NCBI RefSeq assembly: GCF_018688455.1
Contig: NZ_CP061319.1
Coordinates: 434,001 to 498,000, forward strand
DNA length: 64,000 nucleotides
Direction of reading: 5' to 3'
Source of the DNA: Polynucleobacter sp. AM-7D1
Lineage (GTDB): Bacteria; Pseudomonadota; Gammaproteobacteria; Burkholderiales; Burkholderiaceae
Below are positions 34,365 to 42,236 of the stretch, piece by piece (position 1 is the first letter of the stretch; the number at the start of each line of letters is the position of its first letter). The notes under the pieces were generated by a model. It did not search any database and was not told where the DNA came from. It saw nothing but the letters and a program-made list of their open reading frames with translations. Made by a program: the position numbers and the translations under genes.

Positions 34365-35300
34365 ATGACAAGAATATATTTTAACGATGTAGTTACAAGA
34401 GATGGGTTTCAAATTGAGTCCAACTTTATTCCTACCGATGACAAAGTAAAGTTGGTAGATGAGCTGAGCGGATGTGGTTTCGCAAAAATCGAGGTGACAT
34501 CATTTACTTCCCCAAAGTCTATCCCTATGCTCAGAGATGCGGAAGAGGTTATGGGCCGCATTAAACGATTGCCTGGTGTGGAATACACCGTTTTGGTACC
34601 AAATCTTCGAGGTGCAGAGCGAGCCTTTGAATCTAAGGCTGATGAATTTAATTTGGTGATGTCCACATCTGAAACGCACAATCTAGCGAATCTTCGAATG
34701 GGAAGAGAAAAAAGCTTTTCTGGATTAGCGGAGGTAATTAAATACGTTGATGGCAGAACACCCATCAATGTTTCACTCTCCACCTGCTTTGGTTGCCCTA
34801 TGGAGGGTGAGGTTCCTCAAGATGTTGTGGAGGGATTTGCACAGCGCTTTGCAGATCTAGGTGTAAGGGGTATTACGATTTGCGATACAACGGGGATGGC
34901 CAATCCAGATCAGGTAAAGAGGATGTGTGATTCACTTCAAAAACGCTTTCCTAATCTTCAGTTAACTTTGCACTTCCACAATACACGAGGCATGGGTTTA
35001 GCCAATATTTTGGCGGCGGTTCAGTCTGGCATTGTGCAATTTGATGGATCACTCGGTGGCTTAGGAGGGTGCCCTTACGCGCCTGGAGCAAGCGGAAATG
35101 TTTCTAGCGAAGATGCCATCCATATGCTTGATGCCATGGGGTATGACACAGGTATCAACATACCTAAGTTATTGCAGCTTGCTAAGGAGTTGCCACAGAT
35201 CGTCGGTCATGAGGTTCCAGGTCAGGTTGCCAAGGCTGGTAGCACTTACACACTGCATCCCGAGCCAAGTTATGTTGAAGAGTTACGCCGCGCGCAATAA
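34365..35300 (+). CDS. HMG-CoA-lyase-family enzyme
   Basis: The 311-residue product (start chosen at ATG 34365, giving the usual IYFNDVVTRDGFQIES N-terminus) has a DRE-TIM fold. The Arg-Asp pair is kept, but the common DGLQ reads DGFQ. The HFHNTRGMGLANI segment supplies the metal histidines, and GLGGCPYAPGASGNVSSED holds the catalytic-loop cysteine. HMG-CoA lyases cleave 3-hydroxy-3-methylglutaryl-CoA or related acyl-CoA to acetyl-CoA or pyruvate plus a second product. With a CoA-transferase directly upstream the pair could activate and cleave one substrate. It is followed by VOC and Bug genes. Confidence 0.9.
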   Translation: MTRIYFNDVVTRDGFQIESNFIPTDDKVKLVDELSGCGFAKIEVTSFTSPKSIPMLRDAEEVMGRIKRLPGVEYTVLVPNLRGAERAFESKADEFNLVMSTSETHNLANLRMGREKSFSGLAEVIKYVDGRTPINVSLSTCFGCPMEGEVPQDVVEGFAQRFADLGVRGITICDTTGMANPDQVKRMCDSLQKRFPNLQLTLHFHNTRGMGLANILAAVQSGIVQFDGSLGGLGGCPYAPGASGNVSSEDAIHMLDAMGYDTGINIPKLLQLAKELPQIVGHEVPGQVAKAGSTYTLHPEPSYVEELRRAQ

Positions 35301-35379
35301 ATTCTAAAGAAACTTTGATTGCGAAACCCCTATTTCCGGGTGCATTACCTAAACTGGAAGAACTTTATATGAGGAGAAA

Positions 35380-35775
35380 ATGATGATTAATCACTTAGAT
35401 CATCTGGTGCTTACGACAGCTAAGGAAGCTGAGTGCGTGGATTTTTATACCCGTGTTCTTGGAATGAAGCTCGAATCTTTTATTGGCGGCACTCCGCCAG
35501 TTGAGAGAAAAGCATTTAAGTTTGGTAATCAAAAAATTAACCTGCATATTAAAGGCAAAGAGTTCGAGCCAAAAGCAGACATTCCTACTCCAGGATCACT
35601 AGATCTTTGTTTTATTGCTGATCGACCGCTGGAGAAGGTCATTGAAAAATTGATGGTAGAGGGTTGGCCTATTATTGAAGGCCCAATTCTTCGTACTGGC
35701 GCTACGCAAAAAATAAATTCAGTTTATGTGCGCGATCCAGATCAAAATTTAATTGAAGTATCTGAGTTAATTTAA
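35380..35775 (+). CDS. VOC-superfamily (glyoxalase-fold) protein
   Basis: The 131-residue product has the vicinal-oxygen-chelate pattern: an N-terminal LDHLVLTTAKEAECVDFYTR with a metal His, then KINLHIKG, and a C-terminal VYVRDPDQNLIEVSEL with the metal Glu. VOC proteins include glyoxalases, epimerases and ring-cleaving dioxygenases; this one is too generic to assign. Two ATGs in tandem (35380 and 35383) follow a GAGGAG site. It is cotranscribed with the CoA-transferase/lyase genes, so it may epimerise or isomerise an intermediate. Confidence 0.88.
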   Translation: MMINHLDHLVLTTAKEAECVDFYTRVLGMKLESFIGGTPPVERKAFKFGNQKINLHIKGKEFEPKADIPTPGSLDLCFIADRPLEKVIEKLMVEGWPIIEGPILRTGATQKINSVYVRDPDQNLIEVSELI

Positions 35776-35797
35776 ATAAATAATTAAGGAGACAAAA

Positions 35798-36775
35798 ATG
35801 AAGATGAATGCATTTATAAAAACACTAGCGGCCCTTTCACTCGGAACTTTGGCCTTATCTGGGCTTGCCCAAGAAACTTATCCAAATAGGCCGATAACAC
35901 TAGTTGTTCCCACCTCGCCCGGAGGAACTACAGACTTTACTGCCCGTTTAATTTCTGAGTCGCTATCTAAAGCGCTTGGACAGCCTGTCGTGGTGGAGAA
36001 TAAGGGGGGTGCATCAGGCAATATTGGCGGACAAGCAGTGGCAACTGCTAAGCCTGATGGATATACCTTATTGGTAGCGTATAGCGGCTATCAAGTAGGC
36101 AATCCCCATTTGTTTAAAAAGGCCCCATGGGATCCAATTAAAGACTTCACACCAGTAGCCTTTTTAACTAAAGCTCCACAAGTAGTTGTTGCTACTCCTA
36201 GCTTACCAGTGAGTGACTTGAAGGAGCTAACAGCTTACGCCAAAGCCAATCCTGGTAAGTTAAATTACGCCTCTTCAGGAAATGGTTCGATTCAACATAT
36301 TGCAGGTGAATTATTGAAACAAATTACTGGAACTCGCATGGCGCATATACCCTATAAAGGAGCGGGCCCAGCAGTGCAAGATTTAATGGCAGGTCAAGTA
36401 GATTTGATTATTACTACGCCAGCTTCAGTTGTTGGACAAATTAAAGGGGATAAATTAAAAGCCTTGGGAGTTACTAGTCAAACACGGCTAAGTGCTTTGC
36501 CTAATGTGCCAACAACAAGCGAGCAAGGTATTAAGAACTTCAATCTTGACTCTTGGTTTGCCTTATACGCTCCAGCAGGAACTCCTCCAGATGTAGTTAA
36601 GAAATTAAATACAGAGATCAATAAGATACTTGCTCGCCCTGAGATCCAAAAGAAGGCAGAAGACTCGGGAACTTTTGTTGAGCAAATGACCCCAGCCCAA
36701 TTGGCAAGCTTTACAAAGAAGGAATACGATTACTGGGGAAATGTGATCAAGAATGCGAGTATTACTGCGGAATAA
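35798..36775 (+). CDS. Bug/TctC-type periplasmic solute-binding protein (second)
   Basis: The 325-residue product has a signal peptide cleaved near residue 24 (SGLA/QETYP) and the Bug core: YPNRPITLVVPTSPGGTTDF, ENKGGASGNIGG and MAHIPYKGAGPAVQD. It is only moderately like the first Bug protein in this window, so the two probably bind different acids. It is the last gene of the CaiB operon and is followed by a terminator hairpin. No transporter membrane subunits are present, so it must work with components encoded elsewhere. Confidence 0.93.
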   Translation: MKMNAFIKTLAALSLGTLALSGLAQETYPNRPITLVVPTSPGGTTDFTARLISESLSKALGQPVVVENKGGASGNIGGQAVATAKPDGYTLLVAYSGYQVGNPHLFKKAPWDPIKDFTPVAFLTKAPQVVVATPSLPVSDLKELTAYAKANPGKLNYASSGNGSIQHIAGELLKQITGTRMAHIPYKGAGPAVQDLMAGQVDLIITTPASVVGQIKGDKLKALGVTSQTRLSALPNVPTTSEQGIKNFNLDSWFALYAPAGTPPDVVKKLNTEINKILARPEIQKKAEDSGTFVEQMTPAQLASFTKKEYDYWGNVIKNASITAE

Positions 36776-36823
36776 GTTGCTTATCGACTAGAGGTAGCCC
36801 TAAACATTCTGAGCGATAAAAAG

Positions 36824-36853
36824 AAAGGGGGTCGCATTCTTGTGACCCCTTTG
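36824..36853 (+). terminator. Intrinsic terminator after the second Bug gene
   Basis: A hairpin pairs GGGGTCGC with GTGACCCC (one G-T pair), flanked by AAA and TTT, about 50 bases after the Bug stop. It is followed by GTATTACT, a tag also found after the hairpins near 37400 and 39016. Confidence 0.8.
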
Positions 36854-36873
36854 TATTACTCATGGATTAGGTT

Positions 36874-36909
36874 AGATTGACTTCATCGAAACTTCGTTTT
36901 CGAACTCGC
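36874..36909 (-). repeat. tRNA-Lys T-arm-like fragment after a terminator
   Basis: The segment holds TTCGAACTCGCG (36899-36910), a 12-base match to the intact tRNA-Lys T-arm, and is preceded by the GTATTACT tag. It matches the fragment at 32041-32076 at 27 of 36 positions. Relative to the intact gene, about 20 extra bases lie between the tag and the T-arm match. Confidence 0.55.
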
Positions 36910-36983
36910 GGCAAGATTTTTTGGAAAATGACCCGCTGATGCTACGATAGAATTGCTGAATTGCCAACACAAAGGACCAGACC

Positions 36984-37226
36984 ATGAAAATTATTAATTC
37001 CACATTGATTGCTCTGGCAGCGGGCCTTGTATTAACAGCTTGCGCTCAGCAGACAGAATTAATCCCCACCAAAGGCCAATCAGCTGAGCGCTACAACCAA
37101 GACCGTGCAGCTTGTATAAAAGAGTCCAATACATACTACGGCAACAGCGGCGGTGCTCCATCCGAGTCTGATGTATTTTTGGGGTGCATGAAGTCAAAGG
37201 GGTATCAAGTTAAACAAAAGTTCTAA
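36984..37226 (+). CDS. Small lipoprotein of unknown function
   Basis: The 80-residue product has a lipoprotein signal ending LVLTACAQQ (lipidated Cys20). A small domain with two further cysteines (DRAACIKESN and FLGCMKSKGY) probably forms a disulfide. The YNQDRAAC...GCMKSKGY spacing recalls short glycine-zipper-like or YmgG-type lipoproteins but is not diagnostic. It stands alone between two tRNA-like fragments and may be a small accretion in the block. Confidence 0.78.
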   Translation: MKIINSTLIALAAGLVLTACAQQTELIPTKGQSAERYNQDRAACIKESNTYYGNSGGAPSESDVFLGCMKSKGYQVKQKF

Positions 37227-37378
37227 TGCTGATAGATCTGAGTGCTAAGTACTTGGACCGTATTAAAGAATGCAAATTGTCCTAAGGGCAGGAGATACAC
37301 GTCAGCCACCCCCTTGGTTAGCGACTACAAGACCATACTTACTACCAACTGCCTCTCATTCCATCCAGTCTAAAAAGA

Positions 37379-37408
37379 AAAAGCCCCTAGATTTCTCTAG
37401 AGGCTTTT
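37379..37408 (+). terminator. Intrinsic terminator hairpin
   Basis: Arms AAAAGCCCCTAGA and TCTAGAGGCTTTT pair with one mismatch around a TTTC loop. On the plus strand it is followed by GTATTACTGG. The flanking AAAAAGAAAAAGCC matches the sequence at the tRNA-Lys terminator near 38990. Confidence 0.75.
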
Positions 37409-37460
37409 GTATTACTGGGATGTCAGTTGAAATTCGAACTTGCGAGCACTAGATTAAAAG
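37409..37460 (-). repeat. Diverged copy of the tRNA-Lys 3' half
   Basis: Aligned without gaps to 39018-39069, it matches about 40 of 52 positions. These include GTATTACTGG, ATTCGAACT, GCGA and GATTAAAAG, which covers the T-arm, variable region and the 3' side of the anticodon arm. Several stem pairs are broken, so it is not a working tRNA. It has the same orientation as the intact gene. Confidence 0.7.
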
Positions 37461-37540
37461 AAATCAAACTTCTTCAAAAATACAGCGTAATCAATTCTTT
37501 TAAGCGCAGAATGCCATGTGCGATTTTGTGCACAAAAAAT

Positions 37541-38947
37541 TTAGAAATTGTCAGTAGCGCAGGGGACTTTACCGGATTTAATTGCTTTTAAAAATGTAGC
37601 ATAGTCAGCCTCATTTTGTTTGCTGTAAGCAATCGAGAACTTGACGAGAGCATCATCTAGGGCTTCACTTTTTCCGCAGTAGCCGGCAAGAACGGCAGGG
37701 TCTCCTGAACGGGCATGGGCGTTGGCCAATGCCCATCCAAATAGTTTTGCAAAATCTGGAAATACTTTAGTGTTGATGCCGTCTCCCCCAACTGAAATTC
37801 CGCCCTTCATGTCACGTAGCTGCCTGACATAAAAATCTACTTCTGATGTTTTTCCAAAACCTAGAAAGAGATCTGGAGCCCCTTGTATTAAGCATTGCCC
37901 ATGAACGACGCGTTCCCCTTCGGACTTAAATTGCGTATCTGGAAAAAAGGAAGCGAGAACTGATTTTTGGGCCTGCTTTGTCTGGAGGAAAAGCGGATCA
38001 TTGTTATCGAGTCCTTCAAAATACATTACCCAGCAACCGGTCCCCACACTGCCAACCCCAACAACTTTTCTGGCCCAATCAATCCATTTGTAGCGTAGTA
38101 ATAAGTGCTTGCGATCTGGTGCTAGAGACTGAATGTAGGAATTTAGACCTTCGTCATTGAGCTCGGCAATACTTTTTCCATGAGGCGAGAATTGGGGATG
38201 CTCTATCAGTGGGGGATTATTAATGAGTCGAGTCCCCTCATCACTAAATTCTGTCAGCTTTCCAAGCATGCCGTGGCTACTATTTTTTCTAGCCTTATTC
38301 AATAAATGCTCTAAATACTCTTGGCTTGCAGCGTTTGCCTTTTTCGCCGCAATACTTGCCAGTGATTTCTCATCTATATAAGTATGTTTGAGATCTATAT
38401 AGGGCATAGAAGCATATTGATGAAGATTATTTCTATATGCTGTCGTGATATTTCGAACAATATCTTCTCCATAAGCCTGATCTTGACCAAGTAACTTCGA
38501 TGCAATCATGGCGCTTGCTGTCAGTCGCTTTAAATCCCAGTCAAAATTTCCGGGAAGAGTTTCATCAAAATCATTAATTCCAAAAACCAACTGATGTTCG
38601 GTTGTGGAAAAGAACCCAAAGTTACTAACGTGCATATCTCCGCATAATTGAACTTGAATGGAAGGGCTCGGGAGTTTGGCTAAGTCATGCGCCATAGTTG
38701 CAGCACCACCTCTAAAAAATGCAAAGGGGTCGGCTGCCATTCGAGCATGGCGAATTGGGATGTATTCAGGAATTCTGGTTTTAGCTTGAGCAAGCAGAAT
38801 CTCAATTGGGTCTTGGCGCTTGCTGACTTCAGTAAATTGCCCAAGCGAGGATCTATCAACCTCTTTGCGAATCGATTTTCCTAAGCTAAGTCGTTCTTGA
38901 GGATTTGGATTCTTTTTAAGAAATGATTTGTACAGTTTGCTGGACAT
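37541..38947 (-). CDS. DUF2252 family protein
   Basis: The 468-residue product matches the DUF2252 pattern: PIRHARMAADPFAFFRGGAA, then QLCGDMHVSNFGFFS, GINDFDETLPGNFDWDLKRL and VVGVGSVGTGCWVM. These motifs resemble an aminoglycoside-phosphotransferase-like kinase fold (GDxHxxNFG and the DFDET metal motif), but the substrate is unknown. It lies directly downstream of tRNA-Lys on the same strand, in the position where integrated DNA usually accumulates. No signal peptide is present. Confidence 0.9.
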   Translation of the reverse strand: MSSKLYKSFLKKNPNPQERLSLGKSIRKEVDRSSLGQFTEVSKRQDPIEILLAQAKTRIPEYIPIRHARMAADPFAFFRGGAATMAHDLAKLPSPSIQVQLCGDMHVSNFGFFSTTEHQLVFGINDFDETLPGNFDWDLKRLTASAMIASKLLGQDQAYGEDIVRNITTAYRNNLHQYASMPYIDLKHTYIDEKSLASIAAKKANAASQEYLEHLLNKARKNSSHGMLGKLTEFSDEGTRLINNPPLIEHPQFSPHGKSIAELNDEGLNSYIQSLAPDRKHLLLRYKWIDWARKVVGVGSVGTGCWVMYFEGLDNNDPLFLQTKQAQKSVLASFFPDTQFKSEGERVVHGQCLIQGAPDLFLGFGKTSEVDFYVRQLRDMKGGISVGGDGINTKVFPDFAKLFGWALANAHARSGDPAVLAGYCGKSEALDDALVKFSIAYSKQNEADYATFLKAIKSGKVPCATDNF

Positions 38948-38992
38948 GGTTCTATGATCTCATAGACTTTGGGCGGTAAAAGCCCCAAAAGA

Positions 38993-39016
38993 AAAAGCCA
39001 CCCGAAGGTGGCTTTT
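38993..39016 (-). terminator. Intrinsic terminator of tRNA-Lys
   Basis: A perfect ten-base hairpin (AAAAGCCACC and GGTGGCTTTT around CGAA) lies just beyond the 3' end of tRNA-Lys, with a T-tract on the minus strand. It would end the tRNA transcript before the DUF2252 gene. Confidence 0.88.
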
Positions 39017-39024
39017 GGTATTAC

Positions 39025-39100
39025 TGGTGGGTCGGGCGAGATTCGAACTCGCGACCAACGGATTAAAAGTCCGCTGCTCTACCGACTGAGCTACCGACCC
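39025..39100 (-). tRNA. tRNA-Lys (anticodon UUU)
   Basis: The minus strand reads a complete 76-base tRNA with encoded CCA. Acceptor strands GGGTCGG and CCGACCC pair. The D-arm holds AGCTCAGTCGGTAGAGC, the anticodon loop is CTTTTAA with anticodon TTT, and the T-arm is GCGAGTTCGAATCTCGC. It is intact. Four fragments resembling its 3' half lie within the 10 kb downstream of its 3' end. Confidence 0.97.
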
Positions 39101-39185
39101 AGTAAGACAGAAATTATAGCAAGAACTTGGTTTGGCTTCCCCGGTTTTCGGGTGTTGCCCTGTATGCCTTGTACTTACAAGTGCG

Positions 39186-40523
39186 CTAGGCGTTAGCGCG
39201 TCTGGCAACAGGTGGATTTTTGGAGAAATAGTCCTTAATTCCTCTCAGAATGGCTTCTGCAATGCGGTCTTGATAAGCATCATCATTCAGACGAGCCTCT
39301 TCTTGAGGATTGCTGATAAACGCTGTCTCAACGAGGATTGAGGGGATGTCAGGAGCCCTGAGAACAGCAAAGCTAGCTTGCTCCACCTTATTTTTATGTA
39401 GCGGAGCAAATCCACCAATTTGCTTCAAGATCGACTGCCCTACTTGTACAGAATCTTTAATTTGTGCGGTTGTAGACATATCCAATAGAAGATTAGCAAC
39501 CTGCTTGTCCTGCGTCTTGATATTGATACCACCAATTAAATCGGAAGCATTTTCTTTATTGGCCATCCAGCGTGCAGTAGTACTGCTGGCACCCATTTGG
39601 GATAGGGCAAAAACGGATGCGCCTTTGGCTCTAGGTTCGATAAATGCATCTGCATGAATCGATACAAATAAATCCGCCTCCACTCGACGTGCTTTTTGCA
39701 CTCTAGTATGGAGTGGTACAAAGTAGTCGCCATCCCTAGTCAAAAATGGACGCATATACGCATCATTGTCAATTTTGTCGCGTAAGCGTTTCGCAATAGA
39801 AAGAACAACATTCTTCTCTTTAGAGCCCATCGCGCCAATAGCGCCTGGATCCTCTCCACCATGACCCGCATCGATTGCAATGGTGATGAGGCGCTTTTGT
39901 TTTGCTGGAGCAGCTGGTTGTTTTACATCTGGAATGGCTTGAGCTACTGGAGCCCTTGGAGCTTCCTTTTCTTTCTTGGTTGCGAACTGTGCAATCAAAT
40001 CGATTTCTTCATTGGCCTTTTCTAGTGCATTCTCTTTGCGGGCACTACTCTTAACTAATTCCATCAAAGGATCTGGCGGAGTCGCTGGGTAGAGATCAAG
40101 CACCATGCGATACTGATATTCCGCAATGGGGTCTAGTGTGAAGAGTTGAGGTTTAACAGGCTCTTTAAGGTCAAAAACGATACGCACCATACCAGGTTGA
40201 AATTGCCCCACACGAATTTGTGAGACATAGGGATCGTTGGGCTTAACCTTAGCTACCAAGTCTTTCAGGGTGGAATTCAATTCCATGCCTTGAACATCGA
40301 CCACCAAGCGATCGGGATTGCTCAGTAATTGTTGTGTAATGGGTAGCGCTTTATCGGATTCCATCGTGATCCGTGTGTAATCTTCTGCGGGCCAAATACG
40401 TACACCCAAGATCTTTGCACCCCAAGCAATCTCTGCCTCGCCAAGGAAGAGGATGAAACCCAGCATCTTTGCTGAAGTTTTAAGATGTTTTCTTCTAGAG
40501 GAATTGATGGGTGACTTGCTCAT
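39186..40523 (-). CDS. amiC: N-acetylmuramoyl-L-alanine amidase, AmiC-like
   Basis: AmiC splits septal peptidoglycan for daughter-cell separation. The 445-residue product has a twin-arginine-like signal (SSRRKHLKTSAK), an N-terminal AMIN domain (about residues 38-140, VRIWPAEDYTRITMESDKAL), a linker, and a C-terminal amidase_3 domain (about 215-435). Zinc and catalytic motifs are present: TIAIDAGHGGEDPGAIG, VSIHADAF and PSILVETAFISNPQE. It follows tsaE by two bases on the same strand, a common betaproteobacterial order. Confidence 0.94.
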   Translation of the reverse strand: MSKSPINSSRRKHLKTSAKMLGFILFLGEAEIAWGAKILGVRIWPAEDYTRITMESDKALPITQQLLSNPDRLVVDVQGMELNSTLKDLVAKVKPNDPYVSQIRVGQFQPGMVRIVFDLKEPVKPQLFTLDPIAEYQYRMVLDLYPATPPDPLMELVKSSARKENALEKANEEIDLIAQFATKKEKEAPRAPVAQAIPDVKQPAAPAKQKRLITIAIDAGHGGEDPGAIGAMGSKEKNVVLSIAKRLRDKIDNDAYMRPFLTRDGDYFVPLHTRVQKARRVEADLFVSIHADAFIEPRAKGASVFALSQMGASSTTARWMANKENASDLIGGINIKTQDKQVANLLLDMSTTAQIKDSVQVGQSILKQIGGFAPLHKNKVEQASFAVLRAPDIPSILVETAFISNPQEEARLNDDAYQDRIAEAILRGIKDYFSKNPPVARRANA

Positions 40524-40525
40524 CT

Positions 40526-41056
40526 CTATTGTGGCAATAGTTCTTCTATAACCGCTATTCCATGACGGGTGTTGGCTTGCAGGCTAATATTTCTTGCGCC
40601 TTCATCTTCACCGGCGCGGAGATGAATTTCAATATCAAAAGCTGGTAGCGTGCCCTCAGCTTTACCCGGCCACTCTACCAAGCAGAATCCAGGTTCATCA
40701 AAATGCTCTGCAAAGCCAGCTTCTTGCCACTCTAGTGGATCTCTCATGCGGTAGAGATCAAAGTGGTGGGCTGTAATGCGTACTGCTGACGATGGGTTGC
40801 CACTGTTGATTTCAATAGGGTAGGGCTCACACAAGGTATAGGTTGGGCTTTTGACTCGCCCTGCATATCCTAGGGCTTGTATCAGGTGGCGGGCAAAAGT
40901 GGTCTTACCCGCCCCAAGATCGCCTTCTAGGGAAATATTGAGGTGAATGCTTTGGTCTGCTTGAAAAAGATGGCTGAGGTAGATGGCAAGCTTTTGTGCC
41001 AATACGGTCGTATCTACTTCTTGCCTACAATATTGATTAAATGAATTCTGTGCCAT
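40526..41056 (-). CDS. tsaE: tRNA threonylcarbamoyladenosine biosynthesis ATPase TsaE
   Basis: TsaE is the ATPase partner of TsaB and TsaD in making t6A37 of ANN-decoding tRNAs. The 176-residue product has the Walker A GDLGAGKTTFARHL (about residues 44-57), then KSPTYTLCEPY and the HFDLYRM motif with acidic residues, and VEWPGKAEGTLP. It is slightly longer than the usual 150-160 residues owing to an N-terminal extension and an inserted segment near residues 85-93. It is divergent from queG (43 bases). Confidence 0.93.
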   Translation of the reverse strand: MAQNSFNQYCRQEVDTTVLAQKLAIYLSHLFQADQSIHLNISLEGDLGAGKTTFARHLIQALGYAGRVKSPTYTLCEPYPIEINSGNPSSAVRITAHHFDLYRMRDPLEWQEAGFAEHFDEPGFCLVEWPGKAEGTLPAFDIEIHLRAGEDEGARNISLQANTRHGIAVIEELLPQ

Positions 41057-41099
41057 TTGCCTAGTTTATTCAATTATTAAGCTACATTCTGTATTACAC

Positions 41100-42194
41100 A
41101 TGACTTCTTCCCAAATACCGATCGCTGTTGATCAGACCCATCTTCTTGAATGGCTTAATGAGCAGTCTCGTCAATTGGGTTTTGATGGCTTGCGCATCAC
41201 CGATACCCATCTTGGATCGGCCACAGAGAGGCTGCGTGAGTGGTTAGATCAAGGTCGTCACGGGCGGATGGAGTACATGGCTAAACATGCTGATTTACGC
41301 TCTGATCCCGGCATGCTGGTTCCCGGTGCTGTGAGGGTCATTTGCGTAACGATGAATTATTTATCCCCAACAGTTGATTTTGACCATGAGTGGCAGCGTT
41401 TAGCTGAGCCAACTCAGGCGGTTGTATCCATGTATGCGCGTGGGCGCGACTATCACAAGGTGATGCGCAATCGTTTACAAGAGTTTGCACAACGAATTGA
41501 AAAACAAATTGGCGCATTTGGTTATCGTGTATTTACCGACTCAGCACCATTAATGGAGGTGGAGTTGGCTCGTAAGGCGGGCCTAGGTTGGCGGGGCAAG
41601 CACACGCTCTTGCTTAATCGTGAATCTGGGTCTACATTCTTTTTGGGCGAGATATTGGTTGATGTCCCGCTACCGATTGATCAAGAGGAAGATTCCCATT
41701 GTGGTACTTGTCAATCTTGTATCGAGATTTGCCCAACTCAAGCTATTACCGCTCCTTATCAATTAGATGCACGACGCTGTATTTCTTATTTAACAATTGA
41801 AAATCCAGATGTCATTCCGGTGGAATTTCGTAGAGCAATGGGTAATCGTATTTATGGATGTGACGACTGTCAGCTGATTTGTCCTTGGAATAAATTTGCG
41901 CAACGTACGGCCTTACCCGACTTTGCTGAACGACATGGTCTTGGAAGGGCTAGTCTCTTGCAGCTTTGGTCTTGGACTGAGGAGGAATTCGAGAAGCGTC
42001 ACGAAGGTAGTGCAATTCGTCGTATTGGGTATACCCGCTGGCGCAGAAACTTAGCTGTTGCGATGGGGAATGCCTTGGCTGATAGCGATGTATTAGAGAT
42101 TGATAAATGCGCTCTGCGGGAAGCATTGTCTGTCTGCTTGCCAAGCTCGGATAGTTTAGTGGCTGAGCATATTCAGTGGGCCCTAGATGCCTAG
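41100..42194 (+). CDS. queG: Epoxyqueuosine reductase QueG
   Basis: QueG does the last step of queuosine synthesis, reducing epoxyqueuosine in tRNA with cobalamin and two 4Fe-4S clusters. The 364-residue product has the two ferredoxin motifs CGTCQSCIEICPTQAI and GCDDCQLICPWNKFA. It also has the N-terminal YMAKHADLRSDPGMLVPGA region and the GWRGKHTLLLNRESGS motif of the cobalamin-binding part. Its start codon is 43 bases from that of tsaE, so the genes share a divergent promoter region. Confidence 0.95.
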   Translation: MTSSQIPIAVDQTHLLEWLNEQSRQLGFDGLRITDTHLGSATERLREWLDQGRHGRMEYMAKHADLRSDPGMLVPGAVRVICVTMNYLSPTVDFDHEWQRLAEPTQAVVSMYARGRDYHKVMRNRLQEFAQRIEKQIGAFGYRVFTDSAPLMEVELARKAGLGWRGKHTLLLNRESGSTFFLGEILVDVPLPIDQEEDSHCGTCQSCIEICPTQAITAPYQLDARRCISYLTIENPDVIPVEFRRAMGNRIYGCDDCQLICPWNKFAQRTALPDFAERHGLGRASLLQLWSWTEEEFEKRHEGSAIRRIGYTRWRRNLAVAMGNALADSDVLEIDKCALREALSVCLPSSDSLVAEHIQWALDA

Positions 42195-42236
42195 ATAAAT
42201 TGGAAGATTAAGCCTTAACTCACTTACAATCATTTC

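Larger units (their letters stand above)
37227..37540. other. Intergenic region with terminator and tRNA-like fragment
   Basis: This 314-base gap holds a terminator hairpin (37379-37408) and a tRNA-Lys-like fragment (37409-37460). A short open frame on the plus strand (37270-37452) runs through both and is not credible as a gene. The remainder shows nothing recognisable. Confidence 0.6.

Noticed and set aside
37270-37452. Small plus-strand open frame of 60 codons
   Set aside because: It runs through a terminator hairpin and the tRNA-like fragment, has no ribosome-binding site and no protein-like pattern.
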